From Hetaerina americana (lineage: Eukaryota > Arthropoda > Insecta > Odonata > Calopterygidae): a stretch of 64,000 bases of DNA. Of the stretch, positions 22,416 through 32,699 are shown piece after piece (position 1 is the first letter of the stretch; every line of letters begins with the position of its first letter). Position numbers and translations under genes: made by a program. Where the stretch lies: contig JAKTNV010000005.1 in NCBI GenBank assembly GCA_022747635.1, positions 37,658,336 through 37,722,335 of the forward strand. The letters are read 5' to 3'. The notes under the pieces are model-generated. The model saw only the letters and a list, made by a program, of their open reading frames with translations, had not been told where the DNA came from and did not search any database.

Positions 22416-24128
22416 ATGGATTTAAATTTGCAACAACGAACTTGTATTAAATTTTGCGTAAAAAACGGATTTAGTGGCGCACGGACGTTGGAAGCTTCTC
22501 TTCGCCACAGCATTCGGATCGACCCACCGATCGACTCACCTGGTGGCCCTCTTATCACGGAAGACGAAAAGGCTGAATTTGCAGCAACTACGCTGGAGGC
22601 CACTTTCACGTCGACTCCGGATCCACTGGTACCGGATGATCCTAGCGACTTTCCTGAAGAGGATGAAACAACGGAGGAGGGCACCATGACGGTAACGAAG
22701 GTTACCGAAAACGACCTGAGAGCAGCCCTTGGACGACTACGCTGCAAGAAAGCACCAGGAGAGGACAACATCCCGAACGAGGCCCTTAGACAGATGCCTG
22801 TCTCGCTCGCAACTCACCTGATTACGCTCTTTACGGCCTGCTTCTCCATGGGACATTTTCCGGCCATCTGGAAATCGGCAAAAGTCATCCTATTGCCGAA
22901 GCCGCCGAAGTCCGCTAGGAACGTAGAGAACTACCGCCCGATCGCCCTGCTAGCGACCCTGGGAAAGCTGCTTGAGAGGGTACTGCTGCCACATCTCCTG
23001 AAGCACATCGCGGCCTACTCAATCTTGCCGGCATCACAGTACGGTTTTCGAGAGGAACACTCCACCACACACCAGCTCGTCCGTCTCGTGGAACAGGTGA
23101 CGGCCGGATTCAATCGGCGATGCTGCTCAACGGCGGCGTTCCTTGACATCAGGAAAGCCTTCGACCGGGTATGGCACGCTGGTCTCAGGCGAAAACTTGC
23201 AATACAGCGGTTTCCAAATTGGCAGCGCCGCTTGCTAACATCATACCTGACAGGAAGGACTTTCCGTGTCGCCTGGGGACGCGCGCTGTCACAGCCGAAA
23301 CAGGTCCACGCAGGCGTGCCGCAAGGATCGGTGCTCGGACCGATACTTTTTAATCTATATACGGCGGACCTCCCGGTAGACCTTGGACGACATACCATGG
23401 TTGCCCTGTATGCGGATGACGCAGCAATAGTGACCACTTCGCGGAGAGCACACATGGCGGCAACATACCTACAGCGAGCAGTAGACAAACTGCTGGAGTG
23501 GTACGCCCTGTGGCGAATCAGCGTCAACAGCGCAAAGACACAGACGATTCTTTTTTCACCTGGAGGACTGCGAGAACCAGGAGAAATCCTCGTGGGCACC
23601 GAGGAGGCGCCATGGAAGGAAGAGGTGACCTATCTAGGCGTGATACTGGATAAAAGACTGACATTCAAAAGTCACGCCCTCGCTGCCACCAGGAAGGCAA
23701 GAGGAAGACGACTACAACTCTCGCCGCTGCTGCGTTCACCGTCCCTCTCTATCAAGACAAAGACGTATCTGTACGTGGCGGCAATTCGCCCAATCTTGAT
23801 GTACGCTTCACCGGCATGGAGTGGCAGAATGACTCAGACGGCCTTCCACCACTTGGAGGTAACGGAAAGAGGGGCACTCAACAGTGTACTTGGGCTTGGC
23901 TGGAACTATGCCGCAGAAATTCTCCACGCCTTAACTGAAACTGCGCCCATTGGAGATGTCATCAAGACTCGCGCGACGGCCTTTTACGAGGAGCTTGAAG
24001 GCAAAAAAGAAGAGCACTTGCGGTCGATCGGCGGCTTAAAACCTGTCTCCTGGGAAAGGCACAAACGCCCAAGAGCAGCAACGGGACGGGACGACGACCA
24101 ACCACCATTGAAAAGGAAAAGGAGTTGA
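22416..24128 (+). CDS. In-frame fusion: mariner transposase N-terminus joined to Jockey-like reverse transcriptase
   Basis: The frame starts at the mariner transposase ATG (MDLNLQQRTCIKFC) and passes at about residue 26 into the inserted LINE without frame change or stop, giving about 570 residues ending in KRKRS. The LINE part carries KAPGEDNIP, NYRPIALL, AAFLDIRKAFDRVWH, AGVPQGSVLGP, YADD (about residues 332-335 from this ATG) and VTYLGV, a complete reverse transcriptase palm and thumb. No endonuclease remains. A mariner transcript could therefore encode a transposase-tagged reverse transcriptase. Whether it is expressed is unknown; the simplest view is a chance in-frame insertion of a 5'-truncated LINE. 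Confidence 0.8.
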   Translation: MDLNLQQRTCIKFCVKNGFSGARTLEASLRHSIRIDPPIDSPGGPLITEDEKAEFAATTLEATFTSTPDPLVPDDPSDFPEEDETTEEGTMTVTKVTENDLRAALGRLRCKKAPGEDNIPNEALRQMPVSLATHLITLFTACFSMGHFPAIWKSAKVILLPKPPKSARNVENYRPIALLATLGKLLERVLLPHLLKHIAAYSILPASQYGFREEHSTTHQLVRLVEQVTAGFNRRCCSTAAFLDIRKAFDRVWHAGLRRKLAIQRFPNWQRRLLTSYLTGRTFRVAWGRALSQPKQVHAGVPQGSVLGPILFNLYTADLPVDLGRHTMVALYADDAAIVTTSRRAHMAATYLQRAVDKLLEWYALWRISVNSAKTQTILFSPGGLREPGEILVGTEEAPWKEEVTYLGVILDKRLTFKSHALAATRKARGRRLQLSPLLRSPSLSIKTKTYLYVAAIRPILMYASPAWSGRMTQTAFHHLEVTERGALNSVLGLGWNYAAEILHALTETAPIGDVIKTRATAFYEELEGKKEEHLRSIGGLKPVSWERHKRPRAATGRDDDQPPLKRKRS

Positions 24129-24248
24129 TTGGACCTTCCTTCATCGACGGGCTAAGAAGCCGCAAACACAGCAGCTGAATGATTAAATCATCGGGCAGCT
24201 GCAAGCCAAGCGTCAAGAGGGAACGTTTTGGCAAAAAAGAAGACGAGG
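22494..24248 (+). mobile_element. 5'-truncated Jockey-like LINE inside mariner copy 1
   Basis: Flanked by a perfect 13-bp duplication ACGGACGTTGGAA (22481-22493 and 24249-24261), which occurs once in the uninterrupted mariner at 43.6 and 50.7 kb. It is 1755 bp long, with the reverse transcriptase frame intact and about 120 bp after its stop codon. The 3' end is GCAAAAAAGAAGACGAGG, not a clean poly(A). The intact frame and exact duplication indicate a young insertion. Related to, but diverged from, the element at 9.05-11.8 kb. Confidence 0.93.
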
Positions 24249-24255
24249 ACGGACG

Positions 24256-25594
24256 TTGGAAATGTTGGAAAAGTGTTTCGGCAACGATTCTCTAAAAAAA
24301 ACGGTCGTTTACCAGTGGCACGAGCGGTTCAGAAGTGGTCGTGAGTCAATCGAAGATGATGAACGCAGTGGCAGACCATCGACATCGAAAGTCGGTGAAA
24401 AAATTGATAAAGTAAAAGAAATGTTAGTCAATAACCGCAAATTAACCATCAGAGAAATAGCGGAGGACTTGAACATTGCCTATGGATCCGCCCAAGACAT
24501 TGTGGTTAATGATTTGGGTTTCCGTCGTGTAGCAGCAAAGTTGGTGCCAAAAGACCTCAATTTCATGCAAAAAAGAGACCGTGTTGACGTCGCAAAAGAC
24601 ATGATTTGCGAGGCTGAATCCGATCCCACATTCATCAAAAGGATCATTACTGGAGACGAGACGTGGGTTTATGAGTACGACACGCAATCCAGACATCAGG
24701 CAAGTGAATGGCGTTCACCAAATGAGCCGAGACAAAAAAAAAAAAAAAACCGGGGATCGAGATGGTGCGGGGGCTAACGTACTGGCTTCCCACCGTGAGG
24801 GCGCGGGTTCAAATCCCGGCGGTGTTGAATATTTTTCAGAGGTATCTCGATCCCTACTTGAGGTGCTTTGTGGAGGGCACTTTGAGTGAGTACGCCATCC
24901 GTCGGATGGGACGTTAAACTGCGGACCCCTTGGCGCCTTTCGTAAAGAGTAGGCTATTGCCGACGCCGGGTTTCTCTCCACCCTTCATCCTTTCCTGTCC
25001 ATCTCCTATGGCGCAAATGACCTTAGCTGTCGGTCGCCTCCCCTCAAAACTACTACTACTACTACTCCCCCAAAAAAACCACGTCGTTTTCAGTCAAAAA
25101 AGAAGGCAATGCTGACGGTTTTCATGGATTACAACGGTTTAGTGCATCATGAATTTTTGCCAGAAGGCCAGACAGTAAACAAAGAGTATTATTTGGGCGT
25201 TATGAGACGTTTGCGTGAAGCAATTCGCCGAAAGAGACCAGAAATGTGGGCAGAAAACTCGTGGATTTTGCACCATGATAACGCACCGTCGCACAGTGCT
25301 ATCATTATTCGTAATTTTTTGACGAAAAATGCAACAAATACCATCCAACAGCCACCGAATTCACCTGATTTGGCTCCCTGTGACTTCTTTCTGTTCAATC
25401 GAGTTAAAAAACCATTACGGGGAACGCGTTTTAGCAGCCGAGAGGAAGTAATGGAAAAATCGCAGGAAGCACTGATGGACATACCGAAAACCGAATATAA
25501 AAAATGTTTCGAGGATTGGATCAAGCGCTGGCATAAGTGTGTTGCAGTCGATGGGGATTACTTTGAAGGGGACAATATAGATTTAGATGAATAA
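24256..25594 (+). pseudogene. Mariner transposase (copy 1), interrupted
   Basis: Remainder of the transposase after the LINE. The first part (24262 onward) covers the helix-turn-helix region and the first catalytic Asp (ITGDETWVYEYD). At about 24740 a SINE interrupts the frame. The second part (about 25085-25594) covers VFMDYNG, HHDNAPSH and SPDLAPCDFFLF with the second and third catalytic Asp, ending GDNIDLDE. Each part is open, so the gene was intact until the two insertions. Confidence 0.9.
24751..25070 (+). mobile_element. tRNA-derived SINE inside mariner copy 1
   Basis: The head has a tRNA-like A box region (GGTGCGGGGGCTAACGTACTGG) and a clear B box (GGGTTCAAATCCC near 24807-24819). The body contains CGGATGGGACGTTAAAC, a core stretch that I recall from several animal SINE families (from memory, not checked). 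It ends in a (CTA)n tail and CCCC. It interrupts the mariner at a run of A followed by CC (consensus CCAAAAAAACCACG), and an A-run plus CC is found on both sides, consistent with a target duplication. The left A-run has expanded to 15. Confidence 0.85.
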
Positions 25595-25674
25595 ACTTGT
25601 ATTTTTAATTTCCTGAATAAATTCCGGGAAATTTTTGATCAAGGTAGTATATGTATATATATAGCATCCGCCCG

Positions 25675-25735
25675 GTAAGTGGAAAGTTTCCGTGTTCAAG
25701 TCCAGGTCAAATAAAGACTGCACTTGTGATCTGCT
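25675..25735 (+). other. tRNA-like 3' half (possible SINE fragment)
   Basis: CCGCCCGGTAAGTGG and GTGTTCAAGTCC resemble the D-loop/anticodon side and B box of a tRNA-derived sequence. No A box or tail was seen. Confidence 0.22.
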
Positions 25736-25865
25736 TGATTCCGCTTTCCCCACCGCTCCTGTGTTCGTCCTTTAATGTGTTCCAATCCCTCATTCTTATA
25801 CATATCTATTTCCATGTTAATGAATAGTTGTTCGCCATATGGCGGGATTTCGTGTTTGAATATGT

Positions 25866-25942
25866 ACATATATATATGTATATATATGTGTATATATATG
25901 TGTATATATATGTGTATATATATGTGTATATATATGTGTATA

Positions 25943-25998
<56 letters not shown>
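25866..25998. repeat. 12-base microsatellite and TA microsatellite
   Basis: A 12-mer TATATATATGTG is repeated about seven times (about 25884-25960), followed by pure (TA)n to about 25995 and then TTATTATTATTA leading into the RTE-like 3' end at 26012. Confidence 0.92.
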
Positions 25999-25999
<1 letters not shown>

Positions 26000-26007
26000 T
26001 ATTATTA

Positions 26008-26275
26008 TTATTAGGTAATCTACCGGTTAAGGTAGGTTTTTGGATGGACATAATTACTAATTAAATAATGTGTGACCCCTAGCAAAACACAACATCCTAC
26101 TTTACATCAGGTCCCTCATCATCTCCGAGTACTTTTTTCCTCCCTTCATCCCGTCCAACATCCCTATCCTGTTCCTTCCCTTTCCTCGTTTGCCTAACAT
26201 TCTCCCCTCAATTACATTCTTCAACATCCCGCTGCCGGTCAATGCCCCCTTCATCCACTTTTCCTGGGAGAAGGT
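26008..26275 (-). mobile_element. RTE-like LINE 3' fragment (copy 3)
   Basis: From the 3' terminus (complement of GGTAATCTACCGGTTAAGG) through the 3' untranslated part and the end of ORF2. The minus frame reads EKWMKGALTGSG and GKGRNRIGMLDGMKGG, matching the full-length copy at 40221-43583. 5'-truncated near 26271-26320. The terminus abuts an ATT-type tail and the TA microsatellite. Confidence 0.85.
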
Positions 26276-26329
26276 TTCCTTTTCCTCATCCACTTTTCTT
26301 CGACAATAATTTAACATCCCAATTATTAG

Positions 26330-26615
26330 CAGTTCTATTATTTAACACTAGGTGTCGGGGATTCTTTCTAACAATTTCCACTTAATCTACTTTTTTTACC
26401 CGTTACATTGTCGAATAAAAGTCTTCAATATTACACTAATTATAACAAAGTATAACAATCTATGTCAAATGTTTTAGCACTTTTCTTCATATTTATGTAT
26501 AAAGACTACTAACAATAAGTTTGTATCGCTAGGTGCTCAAACTCTTATATTTTTCTAATATATTAATAATCATTCTATTTTTCATTCTAATCTGATTATA
26601 GCGAAATATAAATAC
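26330..26615. other. AT-rich spacer between RTE fragments
   Basis: No recognised feature. Confidence 0.4.
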
Positions 26616-26788
26616 TTATTTTATTATTAGGTAATCTACCGGTTAAGGTAGGTTTTTGGATGGACAAAATAATTAATTTAATAATTTGTGACCCCTAGCA
26701 GAAAACAACATCCTACTGTTAGTTAACATTCTAGCTGATACCTTTCTGAGTCACCTGGCATTTTCCATGTATACCTGCGTCTTTTGTG

Positions 26789-26911
26789 TTAAATTCCAAA
26801 GAAACTGCGGGAGATGCCGCAACAGTAACTTTTAACGGAGTCATCCGCTAATGTGCATTTCAATGCAACAATTTCAGAGCGTAAAAACGCTTTTTACGCT
26901 CTGAAATTGTT
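26789..26911. mobile_element. 123-bp insertion with perfect hairpin and 10-bp duplication
   Basis: Compared with 42540-42560, the LINE is interrupted here and GTCTTTTGTG is present on both sides (26779-26788 and 26912-26921). The insert ends in a hairpin with 22-bp exact arms (26866-26887 and 26891-26912) and a 3-base loop. A smaller hairpin GCGGGAGATGCCGC lies near 26807-26820. It has no terminal inverted repeats, A-tail or B box, so I cannot place it in a known class. Confidence 0.75.
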
Positions 26912-27659
26912 GTCTTTTGTGGTGTCTAAACCAAGTGTTGGTGGTGACTAAGCCCTGTCTCTTGCAGAACTCAACTGCTTTCTCCCCACGGTTATTCCTC
27001 ATGCCTAACCCGTAGTCCCCGACCTCGTCACCATCTTTTCCTTCGCCTACCGTCGCATTCCATTCCCCCATCACTATCAGATGTTTCCCTGCAGGAACAC
27101 ACGCGATTATGCCCTCTAAGTGGTCGTATATCCTATGGACCTCTTCTTCTTTATGGTTGCTCGGTGGCATGTATACCTGAATAATAACCAAGTTCGTCGG
27201 TTCTGCTTTTATCTCTACTAGTATTATTCTATCCGTTACCTGCTCTATGTTGACTACGCTTCTTCCTACCTCTTCATTTAATACTATGGCAACCCCTCGT
27301 TGGCTCTCGTCCCCGCCGCTGTATATTATTCTATACTTATCACTCCAGTAATCCCCGCTATCTTTCCATCTCACCTCGCATAGACCCAAAATATCTATAT
27401 TTCCCCTTTCCATCTCTCGCTTAACATTCTCCTATTTCCCTGTCCTCATCATTGTCCTAACATTCCACGTTCCTATTCTAACTAATGCGGTCTTCTTCTC
27501 CTGCGCCTTCTGTCCTGCTGCTGCTGGTTTTCCCTTGCAAGGGTTTCGTGGGATGACGACCGCGGAAGTCTTGCCTCCCCCGCTGCCGGGCACGACACAC
27601 GGCCGATTGGGCCGAGCCCCGTAGTTGCCAGGACTCAAAATTTCTGTATAGTCCATCAT
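26912..27659 (-). pseudogene. RTE endonuclease fragment (copy 1)
   Basis: The apurinic-type endonuclease at the start of RTE ORF2. The first frame (27432-27659) ends in IGTWNVRTMMRTGK and a TAG; the next starts with ERGNIDILGLCEVRW and continues with VIIQVYMPPSN, GEWNATVGEG and DYGLGMRNNRGEKAVEFC before the insertion. The catalytic Asn of TWN and the Glu of CEVRW are both visible. The TAG between them is shared with the full-length copy. Confidence 0.85.
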
Positions 27660-27999
27660 GTTAATCTTGGGAATGATAAATGAGGTGGTTTCCCGTTGCC
27701 TTCCTCAATAGTGTTTTTAACGTGACACCATTACTTACTGGCCACCCCACTGGGGTCAGACGCCATTGCAGCCGTCTCACTGAGGAACAGACGCTGCGTG
27801 GACTACCTTTCGTCTGGCTCCTAACCTTCGACCTATCTGGCATGGGTGACCCTACCAGGAGCAATAATTATTACTCCAGCCAGCACAGCTCTAGGGGTCA
27901 TCGGAACGCACAAGCCCTTCCACCACGTCAAGGTTGTAGTCCGGGGAGGTATATAAATACTGTGAGATATTATTTTCATGCCAAGAAATATCGATATTA

Positions 28000-28545
28000 C
28001 TGAAAGAAAACTAGTTCATTGGATTGAAGTTGAGGCAATCGGGCAATTTTCATGTTGGGTAAAGAGAATTTGCTGTAACGCCAAATATTGAGCATAAAAC
28101 TAAGTTTTTTTCCCTTCCCTATGCTTTAAGTGACCCATTGACTTGATTATTTTTTGTATGCGTTTATATCCAAACCATAGACCGAATATGATACATATAG
28201 TACGTGAGTATATTAGGCATTTTTTGGCCGGTCAAGTAAATTTGTCGGTAAAAATGTTTTCAATATGAAAAAAATGTGATGAAAATTACAGCGAACGACA
28301 ACCTAGGCGTCCATTTTCTTGGATAAAACACGGTGGAAATCAGAAAGATCTTTTACCTTGGGAAACACTCTTTTTGCGTCACAAACATGTTCTGAGAGGC
28401 AATACCTAAATTAATTTCATCGACTCGGACTCGCAGTTTTAGAACGCAAGCAATCCATTGCCATAGCAACAAGATGTGAGTCAAGGAGAAATGTATCCAT
28501 ATTAATACGTGGTCCCCGGCAGAAGATACCACCCATTAAACATAT
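28000..28545. other. Sequence without recognised genes
   Basis: No domain-bearing frame or TE end seen. Confidence 0.4.
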
Positions 28546-28779
28546 TATTACTAGTAAACAACGGTACCAAAGTATGAACTAATGCTCCCTAGCCTGCCTA
28601 GTTCGGAATAAAGAATCAGAAGCAATCGAGGAAAACCCAAGAGACGGATGCCATTGTAAAGAGAACGAGGGGCTGGGGGGAACCCGAAGGAGTAAATGAG
28701 GAATCGAAATACGCGAAAAAAAAAGAGTGAACACCTATAATTCCGAAAGCGGCAAACACGAGGAGTCCAATTGCTTGAA

Positions 28780-29240
28780 TGTCGGAGACGGTGAGGGGAT
28801 CGGGGGTGGGGAGTGTTGGGAGGAGCGAGGGAAAAAGGTCGGAAATGGGGAAAAAATGAAGGGAAAAGGAGGGGTGGGAAGTTGGGTTGCCGATCGGGTC
28901 TCGGGCAGCCCGGAGGGATGGGGAAGAGGGAAAAAGGAGAGTTTCGTGGGAAGAGGGGAAGGGGGGGGGGTCTGGATTTCTGCGGAGGAGGGAGGGAGGG
29001 AGGCGGCGGAGGGAGTGAGGGAAAGATTTGGGAGGGTGGAATAGGTCTTTCCGAGGGTATTTGTAAAGTTAATTTCCTTGCTCCGAAGATTGAGAGGAAG
29101 CGAAATAAGGTCTCGAGTAAAGCTTCCGAGGGATGGAGGACGATAAGAAGGGGATGTGGGCGGGTGAGGAGGTGCGGGGTGAGGGAGGGGGTGGAGGTGG
29201 AGCGGGCACGAGATTTTGTCTTTTCGGGGGGAGCTAAAAG
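28780..29240. repeat. Purine-rich low-complexity block
   Basis: GA/GGG-dominated on the + strand, including a run of G near 28970. The long minus-strand frames through it (28551-29336 and 28735-29496) are Pro/Ser-rich in two phases at once, as expected from composition. Confidence 0.55.
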
Positions 29241-29539
29241 GAGCAGAATGGATGGGAAACGCCGGATAGAAAGGGAAAACAAGTGCGGAGACGTTTGGGA
29301 ACTCTCCTCCGTCGAGCGGATGAAATGGAAAGCCAAAGGAGAGAGATCGCAATTGGCAAATTGTTTTCGGTTGCTTAAAAAAAATAAGTTTTTCTTTGAA
29401 AATCACGGGATTTAAACGGCTCCGAGAGTTAGCATGGAATGAGAAAGTGCTCCTTTGGACAAAGACGAACGAGAACGGGGAGGAAAGAGGGGCCAACGGT
29501 AAGAGGTTTGAATAATAAGAAAAAGATCAGAGGGAGAGA

Positions 29540-32400
29540 TTCTTTATCGGAATTTTTGGGATTCGATTTTATTATTATTATTTTTTTACTTTCAATCGGA
29601 AATCTCAAATGAATGGAGGATAATTGAATGGACTATCTTGGATGTTTCCGTGGAAACCGAAAAACAAAAAAGAAGCGCTCAAAGTAGACGCGCACGCACG
29701 CTCAAACACAAGAATTGAGAGATGTATATATATAATCTCAAAATGTGGGATTTTCGTCTTGAGTATTGGAAATCCAAAGATTCAATTGGAGGACGAACGA
29801 AATACGTTGGGATCGATAAAGGAAATGAAAATAGAATTTTATAAGGAAAAACGCAAAGAAGTTAATTGAGCTGATATTGACAAGTCGAAAATGTGGCAAT
29901 CTAAGGATAAACGATCGAAAGGGGAAGTTTGCCATCTTTTAAAAATGGGAAATAACGTGGATTTTGCTATCAGCTGCAAATAACCAAGAATGGTTTTCAT
30001 TGGCAATACTTCCCGAGTCAAAAAGAATTACGATTTCATTTCCATCCTGCTCTGGGTTTATTTTGGTCAAATACTTTCCAAACCATTTTTAGCGGGCAAC
30101 TTGGAGCATTTTACCCAATAATATGATAAAGATCAATTATCAATGTATAGCCCTTGTTAATATTCTCCGTTTATTTCTTAAAACGTATGTTTACATTACT
30201 TAATTTACATCCACATCATTACTATCGATCCTTCAAATGGATAGATTAAATTTGGTACCTTAGTTTTAAAAATATATGCTTTAAATATAATGAATCTCTA
30301 ATGAACAATACAACTTTTGAATGTTCCGATAGTATTAAGTTATTATACAAATGAAAAAAATGTTTTTTTCAAGTTTATTTATTTCATACCATACGTTTTT
30401 ATACTAATAATCGTCATTAGGTAAACTAAAAGATTATTCGTTTATAAATGACTTCAATGACATACTCGTGGAAGGCAAAGCGGTTTTAAATCACACATTC
30501 TTAAAAAGTTATCCCATCTTATTACTTTGATTAAGGACTAATTGTTCCAACACATCCATTTATTTAGACTCAAAGTGGAGAAGAGTTAAGAGAGGGTATC
30601 ATAAATAATAAAATATGATAACTAAATATAAAAACTATAAAAATGCTTTCAGTATTGTATTTAAAAAAATACTGTCTCTACAGAGGTAAACTTTTCTAAA
30701 TGGCAGTCCAGCTAGTTACGTTTAACAGCTAAAGTATAATTCAGTCGCGTATAGTTAAAAAAAAATGAATATAAAAAAAATAGTTTTATTATTTTAGCGG
30801 GAGACCAGTGCGATTACCCTCCCTCCTTCAGACCCTATTTCTCATGAGAGGTATAAATAACTACACTGGAAGGAGAACACGCCAATTTTTAATATTTCAG
30901 GCCAGTTGGAAAATGAAAAAATTTAAAAAATATGGGAAATTAAAAGACCATATTAAATCGAGGGTTTAGAGAAAGTTGAGGTTACAGCAGATATGCTTCA
31001 ATGATATCGAATATTTAACCTGAATTTACTGTCTATGAACATTCATATTTATGAATGATGTTTATGCTTGAATTTGCAGTATCTTTTTCTCCTCGTCCCT
31101 GTTGAGGCTTACGGGGCACAAGGAAGATGCAAAAAGGGCCCTACAGCTGCGTCAATATTTACCTTACCAAGATTCACTATCAACAGAATCATTCGCTTGA
31201 TATTCCGGAAGAAACCTCCAAGGAATCGGCGTCTAAAACAGCTATGTAGTAAAAAGTTAACGCCCTTTATATCAATACGTAAGGATCTTCCACAAAAGCA
31301 AAGATATCTGAATCGCCATTTGACATTCTCCGACAGCGCACGGCTTGCCAATAACTCGCAATCCCCCTCCGAAGGCGTCACGCCACTCAATTCAAGCTCC
31401 TCAGGAGATCGATAACGTTTATTCGGTCTTCTGCACTCACGACGGGTTCATAGCGCCTGCGACTTATGGTCTCACGTTTAACCAATAGACATGTCCTCCC
31501 TTGTTAATGGATTTCAAACCGTTAGGGCGATGAATAATTCGAGTGAGGGAGGAGCTCTAAGAGGGATTAGAATTCAGCACGTTCCGGGGCTCGAGGGAAG
31601 AAGGCTCTAAGTCTGGGAAATTGCAAAGCGCAAAAGGAAGACACGGAGACTCTCAGTATCAGTGGGAGCAGATGAGGGAGAAAGTTAACATGAGATAGTG
31701 CTCATGGCAGGAAGAGCATTCAGTCAACGGATTTATGAAAAAGAGGCCGAGTTTTTATTTTTCAAAGCACAGATCGTGACTACTGCTTCGATTGAAGGAA
31801 ATTAAACCTACGTCAAACGCAACACGAGAAAGAGTACAATGGGCAAAGGAAATTACATAATATTAATCAAGCTTTTTACTGAACAAATATTTTATGGATT
31901 ATTTAGATAGTGGTACAAATGTGGTTCTCATTAAAAACAGGGTCACATATGGTTAAGAAAGAAATTCGACAAAATGAGGGATGAAAGATACCAGGAAGAA
32001 ATGGTGAGAGAAGCAGAGGATAGCGAACGTAAATTACATGATTTACGTGGCATAGCCGATTAAATCATTGACTCCGTCTGTTCATTAAAGGAACTAAATC
32101 TATTCAAAGGCAATGCTGCAACTAAATAAGGTTTATTTAAAATATGACTAACAATAATTCAATAATAATGCGTAATGATTATCAATTCTTAGAATAACTG
32201 CTACTAACAAAAATGTTTCTTATAAAAACACTCTTTTGAGATGCTGAATAGCATCATGCATTGATTAATGAATGAATAATTACATACTCGTATTCTTTCT
32301 ATGAAATTTTAAGCTTCATCGGATAGTATTGTTTCCGCAGTGTATTTTTTTCTACGTTCCCTCACTTATTCAATTCCACCCAGCAAGTAAGGCATTGTTC
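29540..32400. other. AT-rich sequence without recognised genes
   Basis: Small open frames only, including one of 115 residues at 31068-31415 with no recognisable domain. No TE ends were identified. Confidence 0.4.
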
Positions 32401-32405
32401 GAAAA

Positions 32406-32531
32406 GGTCATTCATAGGTCTGTAGAGAAGCTGAGAGATATAAATGTATATATATGCATGTATATATATTTTTACATATATATACACATATTTATATATA
32501 TATATCGGTTTCTCTATAGACCTATGAATGA

Positions 32532-32533
<2 letters not shown>
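32406..32533. repeat. Inverted repeat around TA-rich core
   Basis: Arms 32406-32429 and 32510-32533 are 24-bp complements with one mismatch (outer part GGTCATTCATAGGTC), enclosing TATATG/TA-rich DNA. A (TA)n tract follows at 32534-32570. It may be a tiny foldback element or a hairpin-forming duplication; no target duplication was seen. Confidence 0.7.
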
Positions 32534-32576
<43 letters not shown>

Positions 32577-32584
32577 TGATATAG

Positions 32585-32680
32585 AGTAGGATGCTGGATT
32601 TTGTGTTTTGTTAGGAGTCACAAAATGTTTTATTTAGAAGCTGTGCCCATCCAAAAACCTACCTTAACCGGTAGATTACC
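32585..32680 (+). mobile_element. RTE-like LINE 3' tip (copy 5)
   Basis: Only about 96 bp: AGTAGGATGCTGGATTTTG through CCTTAACCGGTAGATTACC, then TAATAATAAT and a TA microsatellite. It is the opposite orientation of the other RTE copies and strongly 5'-truncated. Confidence 0.85.
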
Positions 32681-32699
32681 TAATAATAATTATATATAT

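Larger units (their letters stand above)
22211..25647 (+). mobile_element. Mariner element (copy 1) interrupted by a LINE and a SINE
   Basis: Starts with CTACCTTGATCAAAAAGTTC (22211) and ends with the complementary TIR (to 25647), flanked by TA at 22209-22210 and 25648-25649. Removing the LINE with one target duplication (1768 bp) and the SINE (about 0.33 kb) leaves about 1.3 kb, the size of copies 2 and 3. The order of events is clear: the mariner inserted first, and the other two elements later entered it. The sequence is nearly identical to copies 2 and 3. Confidence 0.93.
26622..27950 (-). mobile_element. RTE-like LINE (copy 1), internally deleted
   Basis: The 3' terminus (26626-26720) is joined almost directly to the endonuclease region (about 26732 onward), so about 2.2 kb present in the full-length copy is missing. 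The 5' part to 27949 (…CCGGGGAGG) matches 42495-43582 with few differences. A 123-bp unrelated insertion sits in the endonuclease region. The tail is an ATT-type repeat at 26621-26630. Confidence 0.88.

Noticed and set aside
25775..26064. Ile/Tyr-rich frames and similar ones at 22014, 32329 and 45000
   Set aside because: Translation of TA/TATATG microsatellite.
28551..29496. Two long overlapping minus-strand frames (261 and 253 residues)
   Set aside because: Both are Pro/Ser/Phe-rich and open in different phases over a purine/pyrimidine-biased block, which is expected from composition. No domain, and no agreement between frames.
31068..31415. 115-residue frame considered as a host exon
   Set aside because: No homology recognised, no splice context or neighbouring exons seen.
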